In this document: piece after piece, positions 1-13,007 of the stretch
How positions within the stretch are numbered: position 1 is the stretch's first letter
Layout: each line of letters starts with the position of its first letter
Assembly (NCBI GenBank): GCA_964017235.1
Contig: OZ024934.1
Span: 92,346,706-92,410,705 of the forward strand
Length of the DNA stretch: 64,000 bases
Origin: Sabellastarte sp. h YS-2021
Taxonomy: Eukaryota; Annelida; Polychaeta; Sabellida; Sabellidae
Reading direction: 5' to 3'
Translations under genes and position numbers: made by a program
Notes under the pieces: model-generated
Seen by the model: only the letters and a program-made list of their open reading frames with translations
The model's database searches: none
Told to the model about the DNA's origin: nothing

Positions 1-82
1 GTATATCCTAATACAACCAATATGAAGCTCTTCTTTAATTTTGCATATGTTTTAACAATAATTGAGGATATATTAGGCCCAT
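1..82 (+). repeat. Partial monomer, 3' tail (82 bp)
   Basis: The window opens inside a monomer. The tail carries ACCAATATGAAG near 20, where most copies read ACCAATCTGAAG. The same variant occurs at 7516 and in the other 683-bp copies of the 6.9-10.3 kb segment, so the cut monomer probably belongs to that subtype. The array therefore continues to the left of the window. Confidence 0.95.
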
Positions 83-2115
83 TTGGAGCATTACATCTCT
101 GAAAATAAATTATTTCACCCATATAGTGCTGTAAAAATGGTCCAAAATACATGTAAATTACACCAAACCAGTACCAAATGTTGGTCTATAATGCTGAAAT
201 TTGGCCAGAATATAAGGTGGCACATACTAAATCTGACTGAACCGGTTTTAAAATTACATCTGATATAACAGTACCTATAGTTTGGCAATATTGGCTTCAG
301 CTGGCCCCAAATTCGCTTCTGTGGGGCTGCATTAAGAAATACTTAAATTTGGCAAAGTAAGACAAATTTAAGGCTGAAAACCATATTGTTTGCTAGAGCT
401 GGCGCCACTAAATGAGATTCCACAAGAATATTCCTTAAGAAATACATAACTGGTCCAAAATACATGTATTGGAAGTGCAGGTATCGAGGGGGTGGTCATA
501 TGGCACATCAGTCCAAAACCCCACTTAAACTTCATCAATCTGGCTCAGATTTTCACAGGAAACTCACTTCATATCAGACATTGATATTGTATTGGCTTGA
601 CTTACTCAGGAAACCAATTAAAAATTTCAATTTTCCGGGGCTCAGCCCCCCTCAAATTAGGAAATATCAGGTATATCCTAATACAACCAATCTGAAGCTC
701 TTCTTTAATTTTGCATATGTTTTAACAATAATTGAGGATATATTAGGCCCATTTGGAGCATTACATCTCTGAAAATAAATTATTTCACCCATATAGTGCT
801 GTAAAAATGGTCAAAAATACATGTAAATTACACCAAACCAGTACCAAATGTTGGTCTATAATGCTGAAATTTGGCCAGAATATAAGGTGGCACATACTAA
901 ATCTGACTGAACCAGTTTTAAAATTACATCTGATATAACAGTACCTATAGTTTGGCAATATTGGCTTCAGCTGGCCCCAAATTCGCTTCTGTGGGGCTGC
1001 ATTAAGATATACTTAAATTTGGCAAAGTAAGACAAATTTAAGGCTGAAAACCATATTGTTTGCTGGAGCTGGCGCCACTAAATGAGATTCCACAAGAATA
1101 TTCCTTAAGAAATACATAACTGGTCCAAAATACATGTATTGGAAGTGCAGGTATCGAGGGGGTGGTCATATGGCACATCAGTCCAAAACCCCACTTAAAC
1201 TTCATCAATCTGGCTCAGATTTTCACAGGAAACTCACTTCATATCAGACATGGATATTGTATTGGCTTGACTTACTCAGGAAACCAATTAAAAATTTCAA
1301 TTTCCGAGGTTTGGGGCCAGGCTCAGCCCCCCTCAAATTAGGAAATATCAGGTATATCCTAATACAACCAATCTGAAGCTCTTCTTTAATTTTGCATATG
1401 TTTTAACAATAATTGAGGATATATTAGGCCCATTTGGAGCATTACATCTCTGAAAATAAATTATTTCACCCATATAGTGCTGTAAAAATGGTCAAAAATA
1501 CATGTAAATTACACCAAACCAGTACCAAATGTTGGTTTATAATGCTGAAATTTGGCCAGAATATAAGGTGGCACATACTAAATCTGACTGAACCGGTTTT
1601 AAAATTACATCTGATATAACAGTACCTATAGTTTGGCAATATTGGCTTCAGCTGGCCCCAAATTCGCTTCTGTGGGGCTGCATTAAGATATACTTAAATT
1701 TGGCAAAGTAAGACAAATTTAAGGCTGAAAACCATATTGTTTGCTAGAGCTGGCGCCACTAAATGAGATTCCACAAGAATATTCCGTAAGAAATACATAA
1801 CTGGTCCAAAATACATGTATTGGAAGTGCAGGTATCGAGGGGGTGGTCATGTGGCACATCAGTCCAAAACCCCACTTAAACTTCATCAATCTGGCTCATA
1901 GTTTCACAGGAAACTCAGTTCATATCAGACATTGATATTGTATTGGCTAGTCTTACTCAGGAAACCAATTAAAAATTTCAATTTTCCTGGGTTTGGGGCC
2001 AGGCTCAGCCCCCCTCAAATTAGGAAATATCACGTATATCCTAATACAACCAATCTGAAGCTCTTCTTTAATTTTGCATATGTTTTAACAATAATTGAGG
2101 ATATATTAGGCCCAT
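83..2115 (+). repeat. Higher-order trimer, 2,033 bp (670+681+682), copy 1
   Basis: Three monomers start at 83, 753 and 1434. The first (670 bp) lacks 12 bp of the G/C core, so that CCGGGG joins directly to CTCAG at 640/641. The second (681 bp) has lost one T of the run before CCGG and carries GGAGCTGG and ACATGGATA. The third (682 bp) is marked by CCGTAAG, CATGTGG, CTCATAGTTTC and ATCACGTAT. The same ordered triple of exactly 2,033 bp recurs at 13008-15040 and 16393-18425. The first monomer has TCCAAAATAC where most have TCAAAAATAC; this also marks 2116, 15041 and 16393, each of which follows a monomer with the CTCATAG mark. Confidence 0.93.
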
Positions 2116-3479
2116 TTGGAGCATTACATCTCTGAAAATAAATTATTTCACCCATATAGTGCTGTAAAAATGGTCCAAAATACATGTAAATTACACCAAA
2201 CCAGTACCAAATGTTGGTCTATAATGCTGAAATTTGGCCAGAATATAAGGTGGCACATACTAAATCTGACTGAACCGGTTTTAAAATTACATCTGATATA
2301 ACAGTACCTATAGTTTGGCAATATTGGCTTCAGCTGGCCCCAAATTCGCTTCTGTGGGGCTGCATTAAGATATACTTAAATTTGGCAAAGTAAGACAAAT
2401 TTAAGGCTGAAAACCATATTGTTTGCTAGAGCTGGCGCCACTAAATGAGATTCCACAAGAATATTCCTTAAGAAATACATAACTGGTCCAAAATACATGT
2501 ATTGGAAGTGCAGGTATCGAGGGGGTGGTCATATGGCACATCAGTCCAAAACCCCACTTAAACTTCATCAATCTGGCTCAGATTTTCACAGGAAACTCAG
2601 TTCATATCAGACATTGATATTGTATTGGCTTGACTTACTCAGGAAACCAATTAAAAATTTCAATTTTCCGGGGTTTGGGGCCAGGCTCAGCCCCCCTCAA
2701 ATTAGGAAATATCAGGTATATCCTAATACAACCAATCTGAAGCTCTTCTTTAATTTTGCATATGTTTTAACAATAATTGAGGATATATTAGGCCCATTTG
2801 GAGCATTACATCTCTGAAAATAAATTATTTCACCCATATAGTGCTGTAAAAATGGTCAAAAATACATGTAAATTACACCAAACCAGTACCAAATGTTGGT
2901 TTATAATGCTGAAATTTGGCCAGAATATAAGGTGGCACATACTAAATCTGACTGAACCGGTTTTAAAATTACATCTGATATAACAGTACCTATAGTTTGG
3001 CAATATTGACTTCAGCTGGCCCCAAATTCGCTTCTGTGGGGCTGCATTAAGATATACTTAAATTTGGCAAAGTAAGACAAATTTAAGGCTGAAAACCATA
3101 TTGTTTGCTAGAGCTGGCGCCACTAAATGAGATTCCACAAGAATATTCCGTAAGAAATACATAACTGGTCCAAAATACATGTATTGGAAGTGCAGGTATC
3201 GAGGGGGTGGTCATATGGCACATCAGTCCAAAACCCCACTTAAACTTCATCAATCTGGCTCAGAGTTTCACAGGAAACTCACTTCATATCAGACATTGAT
3301 ATTGTATTGGCTAGTCTTACTCAGGAAACCAATTAAAAATTTCAATTTTCCGGGGTTTGGGGCCAGGCTCAGCCCCCCTCAAATTAGGAAATATCAGGTA
3401 TATCCTAATACAACCAATCTGAAGCTCTTCTTTAATTTTGCATATGTTTTAACAATAATTGAGGATATATTAGGCCCAT
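2116..3479 (+). repeat. Two 682-bp monomers linking trimer and mixed block
   Basis: Monomers start at 2116 and 2798. The first carries the TCCAAAATAC variant typical of the 670-bp copies but has the complete core, so it looks like a recombinant or a 670-type relative without the deletion. The second has CCGTAAG, CAGAGTTT and GGCTAGTCTT, and a G-to-A change giving AATATTGACTTC near 3008 that is otherwise seen near 4370, 21354 and 32960. Confidence 0.9.
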
Positions 3480-6211
3480 TTGGAGCATTACATCTCTGAA
3501 AATAAATTATTTCACCCATATAGTGCTGTAAAAATGGTCAAAAATACATGTAAATTACACCAAACCAGTACCAAATGTTGGTCTATAATGCTGAAATTTG
3601 GCCAGAATATAAGGTGGCACATACTAAATCTGACTGAACCAGTTTTAAATTACATCTGATATAACAGTACCTATAGTTTGGCAATATTGGCTTCAGCTGG
3701 CCCCAAATTCGCTTCTGTGGGGCTGCATTAAGATATACTTAAATTTGGCAAAGTAAGATAAATCTAAGGCTGAAAACCATATTGTTTGCTAGAGCTGGCG
3801 CCACTAAATGAGATTCCACAAGAATATTCCTTAAGAAATACATAACTGGTCCAAAATACATGTATTGGAAGTGCAGGTATCGAGGGGGTGATCATATGGC
3901 ACATCAGTCCAAAACCCCACTTAAACTTCATCAATCTGACTCAGATTTTCACAGGAAACTCAGTTCATATCAGACATTGATATTGAATTGGCTGGACTTA
4001 CTCAGGAAACCAATTAAAAATTTCAATTTTCCGGGGTTTGGGGCCAGGCTCAGCCCCCCTCAAATTAGGAAATATCAGGTATGTCCTAATAAAACGCAAT
4101 CTGAAGCTCTTCTTTAATTTTGCATATGTTTTAACAATAATTGAGGATATATTAGGCCCGTTTGGAGCATTACATCTCTGAAAATAAATTATTTCACCCA
4201 TATATTGCTGTAAAAATGGTCAAAAATACATGTAAATTACACCAAACCAGTACCAAATGTTGGTCTATAATGCTGAAATTTGGCCAGAATATAAGGTGGC
4301 ACATAGTAAATCTGACTGAACCGGTTTTAAAATTACATCTGATATAACAGTACTTATAGTTTGGCAAAATTGACTTCAGCTGGCCCCAAATTCGCTTCTG
4401 TGGGGCTGCATTAAGATATACTTAAATTTGGCAAAGTAAGACAAATTTAAGGCCGAAAACCATATTGTTTGCTAGAGCTGGCGCCACTAAATGAGATTCC
4501 ACAAGAATATTCCTTAAGAAATACATAACTGGTCCAAAATACATGTATTGGAAGTGCAGGTATCGAGGGGGTGATCATATGGCACATCAGTCCAAAACCC
4601 CACTTAAACTTCATCAATCTGGCTCAGATTTTCACAGGAAACTCAGTTCATATCAGACATTGATATTGTATTGGCTTGACTTACTCAGGAAACCAATTAA
4701 AAATTTCAATTTTCCGAGGTTTGGGGTCAGGCTCAGCCCCCCCCCCTCAAATTAGGAAATATCAGGTATATCCTAATACAACCAATAAGAAGCTCTTCTT
4801 TAATTTTGCATACGTTTTAACAATAATTGAGGATATATTAGGCCCATTTGGAGCATTACATCTCTGAAAATAAATTATTTCACCCATATAGTGCTGTAAA
4901 AATGGTCAAAAATACATGTAAATTACACCAAACCAGTACCAAATGTTGGTCTATAATGCTGAAATTTGGCCAGAATATAAGGTGGCACATACTAAATCTG
5001 ACTGAACCGGTTTTAAAATTACATCTGATATAACAGTACCTATAGTTTGGCAATATTGGCTTCAGCTGGCCCCAAATTCGCTTCTGTGGGGCTGCATTAA
5101 GATATACTTAAATTTGTCAAAGTAAGACAAATTTAAGGCTGAAAATCATATTGTTTGATAGAGCTGGCGCCACTAAATGAGATTCCACAAGAATATTCCT
5201 TAAGAAATACATAACTGGTCCAAAATACATGTATTGGAAGTGCAGGTATCGAGGGGGTGGTCATATGGCACATCAGTCCAAAACCCCACTTAAACTTCAT
5301 CAATCTGGCTCAGATTTTCACAGGAAACTCACTTCATATCAGACATGGATATTGTATTGGCTTGACTTACTCAGGAAACCAATTAAAAATTTCAATTTTC
5401 CGGGGTTTGGGGCCAGGCTCAGCCCCCCTCAAATTAGGAAATATCAGGTATATCCTAATACAACCAATCTGAAGCTCTTCTTTAATTTTGATTATGTTTT
5501 AAGAATAATTTAGGATATATTAGGCCCATTTGGAGCATTACATCTCTGAAAATAAATTATTTCACCCATATAGTGCTGTAAAAATGGTCAAAAATACATG
5601 TAAATTACACCAAACCAGTACCAAATGTTGGTTTATAATGCTGAAATTTGGCCAGAATATAAGGTGGCACATAGTAAATCTGACTGAACCGGTTTTAAAA
5701 TTACATCTGATATAACAGTACCTATAGTTTGGCAATATTGGCTTCAGCTGGCCCCAAATTCGCTTCTGTGGGGCTGCATTAAGATATGCTTAAATTTGGC
5801 AAAGTAAGACAAATTTAAGGCTGAAAACCATATTGTTTGCTAGAGCTGGCGCCACTAAATGAGATTCCACAAGAATATTCCGTAAGAAATACATAACTGG
5901 TCCAAAATACATGTATTGGAAGTGCAGGTATCGAGGGGGTGGTCATGTGGCACATCAGTCCAAAACCCCACTTAAACTTCATCAATCTGGCTCAGAGTTT
6001 CACAGGAAACTCACTTCATATCAGACATTGATATTGTATTGGCTAGTCTTACTCAGGAAACCAATTAAAAATTTCAATTTTCCGGGGTTTGGGGCCAGGC
6101 TCAGCCCCCCTCAAATTAGGAAATATCAGGTATATCCTAATACAACCAATCTGAAGCTCTTCCTTACTTTTGCATATGTTTTAACAATAATTGAGGATAT
6201 ATTAGGCCCAT
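3480..6211 (+). repeat. Mixed-subtype block, copy 1 (4 monomers)
   Basis: Monomers start at 3480, 4162, 4848 and 5530. The first is the 'c' subtype (GGTGATCAT, GAATTGGCTGG, an extra G giving AACGCAATCTG) and ends in GGCCCGTTTGG. It has also lost one A in the TTTTAAATTAC region near 3646, so its length is 682 rather than 683. The second (686 bp) has CATATATTGC, a ten-C run and AATAAGAAGC. The third has TTTGTCAAAG, TTTGATAG and a cluster of changes near 5489-5513. The fourth has CCGTAAG, CATGTGG, CAGAGTTT and CTTCCTTACTTTTGC. The same order (c, long C-run, third, fourth) recurs at 20461 and 32067. Confidence 0.9.
4737..4746. repeat. Expanded C tract (10 C)
   Basis: Most monomers have six C in this place (40153-40158 in the reference copy). 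Here there are ten, which accounts exactly for the 686-bp monomer length. Matching monomers of the other two mixed blocks have 12 and 11 C. Unlike those two, this copy keeps TCAAATTAGG after the tract. Confidence 0.95.
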
Positions 6212-8258
6212 TTGGAGCATTACATCTCTGAAAATAAATTATTTCACCCATATAGTGCTGTAAAAATGGTCAAAAATACATGTAAATTACACCAAACTAG
6301 TACCAAATGTTGGTCTATAATGCTGAAATTTGGCCAGAATATAAGGTGGCACATACTAAATCTGACTGAACCGGTTTTAAAATTACATCTGATATAACAG
6401 TACCTATAGTTTGGCAATATTGGCTTCAGCTGGCCCCAAATTCGCTTCTGTGGGGCTGCATTAAGATATACTTAAATTTGGCAAAGTAAGACAAATTTAA
6501 GGCTGAAAACCATATTGTTTGCTGGAGCTGGCGCCACTAAATGAGATTCCACAAGAATATTCCTTAAGAAATACATAACTGGTCCAAAATACATGTATTG
6601 GAAGTGCAGGTATCGAGGGGGTGGTCATATGGCACATCAGTGCAAAACCCCACTTAAACTTCATCAATCTGGCTCAGATTTTCACAGGAAACTCACTTCA
6701 TATCAGACATGGATATTGTATTGGCTTGACTTACTCAGGAAACCAATTAAAAATTTCAATTTCCGGGGTTTGGGGCCAGGCTCAGCCCCCCTCAAATTAG
6801 GAAATATCAGGTATATCCTAATACAACCAATCTGAAGCTCTTCTTTAATTTTGCATATGTTTTAACAATAATTGAGGATATATTAGGCCCATTTGGAGCA
6901 TTACATCTCTGAAAATAAATTATTTCACCCATATAGTGCTGTAAAAATGGTCAAAAATACATGTAAATTACACCAAACCAGTACCAAATGTTGGTTTATA
7001 ATGCTGAAATTTGGCCAGAATATAAGGTGGCACATACTAAATCTGACTGAACCGGTTTTAAAATTACATCTGATATAACAGTACCTATAGTTTGGCAATA
7101 TTGGCTTCAGCTGGCCCCAAATTCGCTTCTGTGGGGCTGCATTAAGATATACTTAAATTTGGCAAAGTAAGACAAATTTAAGGCTGAAAACCATATTGTT
7201 TGCTAGAGCTGGCGCCACTAAATGAGATTCCACAAGAATATTCCGTAAGAAATACATAACTGGTCCAAAATACATGTATTGGAAGTGCAGGTATCGAGGG
7301 GGTGGTCATGTGGCACATCAGTCCAAAACCCCACTTAAACTTCATCAATCTGGCTCAGATTTTCACAGGAAACTCACTTCATATCAGACATTGATATTGT
7401 ATTGGCTTGACTTACTCAGGAAACCAATTAAAATTTTTCATTTTTCCGGGGTGTGGGGCTAGGCCCAGCCCCCTTCAAATTAGGAAATGTCAGGCATATC
7501 CTAATACAACCAATATGAAGCTCTTCTTTAATTTTGCATATGTTTTAACAATAATTGAGGATATATTAGGCCCATTTGGAGCATTACATCTCTGAAAATA
7601 AATTATTTCACCCATATAGTGCTGTAAAAATGGTCAAAAATACATGTAATTTACACCAAACTAGTACCAAATGTTGGTCTATAATGCTGAAATTTGGCCA
7701 GAATATAAGGTGGCACATACTAAATCTGACTGAACCGGTTTTAAAATTACATCTGATATAACAGTACCTATAGTTTGGCAATATTGGCTTCAGCTGGCCC
7801 CAAATTCGCTTCTGTGGGGCTGCATTAAGATATACTTAAATTTGGCAAAGTAAGACAAATTTAAGGCTGAAAACCATATTGTTTGCTGGAGCTGGCGCCA
7901 CTAAATGAGATTCCACAAGAATATTCCTTAAGAAATACATAACTGGTCCAAAATACATGTATTGGAAGTGCAGGTATCGAGGGGGTGGTCATATGGCACA
8001 TCAGTGCAAAACCCCACTTAAACTTCATCAATCTGGCTCAGATTTTCACAGGAAACTAACTTCATATCAGACATGGATATTGTATTGGCTTGACTTACTC
8101 AGGAAACCAATTAAAATTTTTCATTTTTCCGGGGTGTGGGGCTAGGCCCAGCCCCCTTCAAATTAGGAAATGTCAGGTATATCCTAATACAACCAATATG
8201 AAGCTCTTCTTTAATTTTGCATATGTTTTAACAATAATTGAGGATATATTAGGCCCAT
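6212..8258 (+). repeat. Higher-order trimer, 2,047 bp (681+683+683), copy 1
   Basis: Monomers start at 6212, 6893 and 7576. The first (681 bp) carries AAACTAGTACC, GGAGCTGG, CAGTGCAAAACC and the single-T loss. The second (683 bp) has CCGTAAG and CATGTGG, and a diverged core patch (about 7434-7489) reading GTGTGGGGCTAGG and GGAAATGTCAGG. The third is a hybrid of the two (see the 7576-8258 entry). Total length equals that of the next block, 8259-10305. Confidence 0.92.
7576..8258 (+). repeat. Hybrid monomer: 681-type 5' part, 683-type core
   Basis: The left part has the marks of the 681-bp subtype: AAACTAGTACC, GGAGCTGG, CCTTAAG, CATATGG, CAGTGCAAAACC and ACATGGATA, the last with its diagnostic G at 8075. 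From 8117 on it has the marks of the 683-bp subtype (AAAATTTTTCATTTTTCC, GTGTGGGGCTAGG). The switch therefore lies between 8075 and 8117. The simplest reading is an unequal exchange or gene conversion between neighbouring monomers. Two private changes (GTAATTTAC near 7650 and AAACTAACTT near 8058) arose before or after. Confidence 0.88.
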
Positions 8259-10305
8259 TTGGAGCATTACATCTCTGAAAATAAATTATTTCACCCATAT
8301 AGTGCTGTAAAAATGGTCAAAAATACATGTAAATTACACCAAACTAGTACCAAATGTTGGTCTATAATGCTGAAATTTGGCCAGAATATAAGGTGGCACA
8401 TACTAAATCTGACTGAACCGGTTTTAAAATTACATCTGATATAACAGTACCTATAGTTTGGCAATATTGGCTTCAGCTGGCCCCAAATTCGCTTCTGTGG
8501 GGCTGCATTAAGATATACTTAAATTTGGCAAAGTAAGACAAATTTAAGGCTGAAAACCATATTGTTTGCTGGAGCTGGCGCCACTAAATGAGATTCCACA
8601 AGAATATTCCTTAAGAAATACATAACTGGTCCAAAATACATGTATTGGAAGTGCAGGTATCGAGGGGGTGGTCATATGGCACATCAGTGCAAAACCCCAC
8701 TTAAACTTCATCAATCTGGCTCAGATTTTCACAGGAAACTCACTTCATATCAGACATGGATATTGTATTGGCTTGACTTACTCAGGAAACCAATTAAAAA
8801 TTTCAATTTCCGGGGTTTGGGGCCAGGCTCAGCCCCCCTCAAATTAGGAAATATCAGGTATATCCTAATACAACCAATCTGAAGCTCTTCTTTAATTTTG
8901 CATATGTTTTAACAATAATTGAGGATATATTAGGCCCATTTGGAGCATTACATCTCTGAAAATAAATTATTTCACCCATATAGTGCTGTAAAAATGGTCA
9001 AAAATACATGTAAATTACACCAAACCAGTACCAAATGTTGGTTTATAATGCTGAAATTTGGCCAGAATATAAGGTGGCACATACTAAATCTGACTGAACC
9101 GGTTTTAAAATTACATCTGATATAACAGTACCTATAGTTTGGCAATATTGGCTTCAGCTGGCCCCAAATTCGCTTCTGTGGGGCTGCATTAAGAAATACT
9201 TAAATTTGGCAAAGTAAGACAAATTTAAGGCTGAAAACCATATTGTTTGCTAGAGCTGGCGCCACTAAATGAGATTCCACAAGAATATTCCGTAAGAAAT
9301 ACATAACTGGTCCAAAATACATGTATTGGAAGTGCAGGTATCGAGGGGGTGCTCATGTGGCACATCAGTCCAAAACCCCACTTAAACTTCATCAATCTGG
9401 CTCAGATTTTCACAGGAAACTCACTTCATATCAGACATTGATATTGTATTGGCTTGACTTACTCAGGAAACCAATTAAAATTTTTCATTTTTCCGGGGTG
9501 TGGGGCTAGGCCCAGCCCCCTTCAAATTAGGAAATGTCAGGTATATCCTAATACAACCAATATGAAGCTCTTCTTTAATTTTGCATATGTTTTAACAATA
9601 ATTGAGGATATATTAGGCCCATTTGGAGCATTACATCTCTGAAAATAAATTATTTCACCCATATAGTGCTGTAAAAATGGTCAAAAATACATGTAAATTA
9701 CACCAAACCAGTACCAAATGTTGGTTTATAATGCTGAAATTTGGCCAGAATATAAGGTGGCACATACTAAATCTGACTGAACCGGTTTTAAAATTACATC
9801 TGATATAACAGTACCTATAGTTTGGCAATATTGGCTTCAGCTGGCCCCAAATTCGCTTCTGTGGGGCTGCATTAAGATATACTTAAATTTGGCAAAGTAA
9901 GACAAATTTAAGGCTGAAAACCATATTGTTTGCTAGAGCTGGCGCCACTAAATGAGATTCCACAAGAATATTCCGTAAGAAATACATAACTGGTCCAAAA
10001 TACATGTATTGGAAGTGCAGGTATCGAGGGGGTGGTCATGTGGCACATCAGTCCAAAACCCCACTTAAACTTCATCAATCTGGCTCAGATTTTCACAGGA
10101 AACTCACTTCATATCAGACATTGATATTGTATTGGCTTGACTTACTCAGGAAACCAATTAAAATTTTTCATTTTTCCGGGGTGTGGGGCTAGGCCCAGCC
10201 CCCTTCAAATTAGGAAATGTCAGGTATATCCTAATACAACCAATATGAAGCTCTTCTTTAATTTTGCATATGTTTTAACAATAATTGAGGATATATTAGG
10301 CCCAT
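8259..10305 (+). repeat. Higher-order trimer, 2,047 bp (681+683+683), copy 2
   Basis: Monomers start at 8259, 8940 and 9623. The first matches 6212 in its marks (AAACTAGTACC, GGAGCTGG, CAGTGCAAAACC, single-T loss). The second and third are both 683-type with CCGTAAG, CATGTGG and the diverged core patch. The second also has a private GGTGCTCATG near 9350 and ATTAAGAAATAC. The third is a clean 683-type copy, where the previous trimer has the hybrid. Confidence 0.92.
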
Positions 10306-13007
10306 TTGGAGCATTACATCTCTGAAAATAAATTATTTCACCCATATAGTGCTGTAAAAATGGTCAAAAATACATGTAAATTACACCAAACCAGTACCAA
10401 ATGTTGGTCTATAATGCTGAAATTTGGCCAGAATATAAGGTGGCACATACTAAATCTGACTGAACCGGTTTTAAAATTACATCTGATATAACAGTACCTA
10501 TAGTTTGGCAATATTGGCTTCAGCTGGCCCCAAATTCGCTTCTGTGGGGCTGCATTAAGAAATACTTAAATTTGGCAAAGTAAGACAAATTTAAGGCTGA
10601 AAACCATATTGTTTGCTAGAGCTGGCGCCACTAAATGAGATTCCACAAGAATATTCCTTAAGAAATACATAACTGGTCCAAAATACATGTATTGGAAGTG
10701 CAGGTATCGAGGGGGTGGTCATATGGCACATCAGTCCAAAACCCCACTTAAACTTCATCAATCTGGCTCAGATTTTCACAGGAAACTCAGTTCATATCAG
10801 ACATTGATATTGTATTGGCTTGACTTACTCAGGAAACCAATTAAAAATTTCAATTTTCCGGGGCTCAGCCCCCCTCAAATTAGGAAATATCAGGTATATC
10901 CTAATACAACCAATCTGAAGCTCTTCTTTAATTTTGCATATGTTTTAACAATAATTGAGGATATATTAGGCCCATTTGGAGCATTACATCTCTGAAAATA
11001 AATTATTTCACCCATATAGTGCTGTAAAAATGGTCAAAAATACATGTAAATTACACCAAACCAGTACCAAATGTTGGTCTATAATGCTGAAATTTGGCCA
11101 GAATATAAGGTGGCACATACTAAATCTGACTGAACCAGTTTTAAAATTACATCTGATATAACAGTACCTATAGTTTGGCAATATTGGCTTCAGCTGGCCC
11201 CAAATTCGCTTCTGTGGGGCTGCATTAAGATATACTTAAATTTGGCAAAGTAAGACAAATTTAAGGCTGAAAACCATATTGTTTGCTGGAGCTGGCGCCA
11301 CTAAATGAGATTCCACAAGAATATTCCTTAAGAAATACATAACTGGTCCAAAATACATGTATTGGAAGTGCAGGTATCGAGGGGGTGGTCATATGGCACA
11401 TCAGTCCAAAACCCCACTTAAACTTCATCAATCTGGCTCAGATTTTCACAGGAAACTCACTTCATATCAGACATGGATATTGTATTGGCTTGACTTACTC
11501 AGGAAACCAATTAAAAATTTCAATTTCCGGGGTTTGGGGCCAGGCTCAGCCCCCCTCAAATTAGGAAATATCAGGTATATCCTAATACAACCAATCTGAA
11601 GCTCTTCTTTAATTTTGCATATGTTTTAACAATAATTGAGGATATATTAGGCCCATTTGGAGCATTACATCTCTGAAAATAAATTATTTCACCCATATAG
11701 TGCTGTAAAAATGGTCAAAAATACATGTAAATTACACCAAACCAGTACCAAATGTTGGTCTATAATGCTGAAATTTGGCCAGAATATAAGGTGGCACATA
11801 CTAAATCTGACTGAACCGGTTTTAAAATTACATCTGATATAACAGTACCTATAGTTTGGCAATATTGGCTTCAGCTGGCCCCAAATTCGCTTCTGTGGGG
11901 CTGCATTAAGAAATACTTAAATTTGGCAAAGTAAGACAAATTTAAGGCTGAAAACCATATTGTTTGCTAGAGCTGGCGCCACTAAATGAGATTCCACAAG
12001 AATATTCCTTAAGAAATACATAACTGGTCCAAAATACATGTATTGGAAGTGCAGGTATCGAGGGGGTGGTCATATGGCACATCAGTCCAAAACCCCACTT
12101 AAACTTCATCAATCTGGCTCAGATTTTCACAGGAAACTCACTTCATATCAGACATTGATATTGTATTGGCTTGACTTACTCAGGAAACCAATTAAAAATT
12201 TCAATTTTCCGGGGCTCAGCCCCCCTCAAATTAGGAAATATCAGGTATATCCTAATACAACCAATCTGAAGCTCTTCTTTAATTTTGCATATGTTTTAAC
12301 AATAATTGAGGATATATTAGGCCCATTTGGAGCATTACATCTCTGAAAATAAATTATTTCACCCATATAGTGCTGTAAAAATGGTCAAAAATACATGTAA
12401 ATTACACCAAACCAGTACCAAATGTTGGTCTATAATGCTGAAATTTGGCCAGAATATAAGGTGGCACATACTAAATCTGACTGAACCAGTTTTAAAATTA
12501 CATCTGATATAACAGTACCTATAGTTTGGCAATATTGGCTTCAGCTGGCCCCAAATTCGCTTCTGTGGGGCTGCATTAAGATATACTTAAATTTGGCAAA
12601 GTAAGACAAATTTAAGGCTGAAAACCATATTGTTTGCTGGAGCTGGCGCCACTAAATGAGATTCCACAAGAATATTCCTTAAGAAATACATAACTGGTCC
12701 AAAATACATGTATTGGAAGTGCAGGTATCGAGGGGGTGGTCATATGGCACATCAGTCCAAAACCCCACTTAAACTTCATCAATCTGGCTCAGATTTTCAC
12801 AGGAAACTCACTTCATATCAGACATGGATATTGTATTGGCTTGACTTACTCAGGAAACCAATTAAAAATTTCAATTTCCGGGGTTTGGGGCCAGGCTCAG
12901 CCCCCCTCAAATTAGGAAATATCAGGTATATCCTAATACAACCAATCTGAAGCTCTTCTTTAATTTTGCATATGTTTTAACAATAATTGAGGATATATTA
13001 GGCCCAT
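10306..13007 (+). repeat. Two tandem 1,351-bp dimers (670+681)
   Basis: Monomers start at 10306, 10976, 11657 and 12327. Each pair joins a 670-bp copy (12-bp core deletion, ATTAAGAAATAC) to a 681-bp copy (ACCAGTTTT, GGAGCTGG, ACATGGATA, single-T loss). A third such pair (13008, 13678) follows, but there it is completed to a trimer by the CTCATAG-marked monomer at 14359. The first 670-bp copy has CAGTTCATATC where the next two have CACTTCATATC. Confidence 0.92.
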
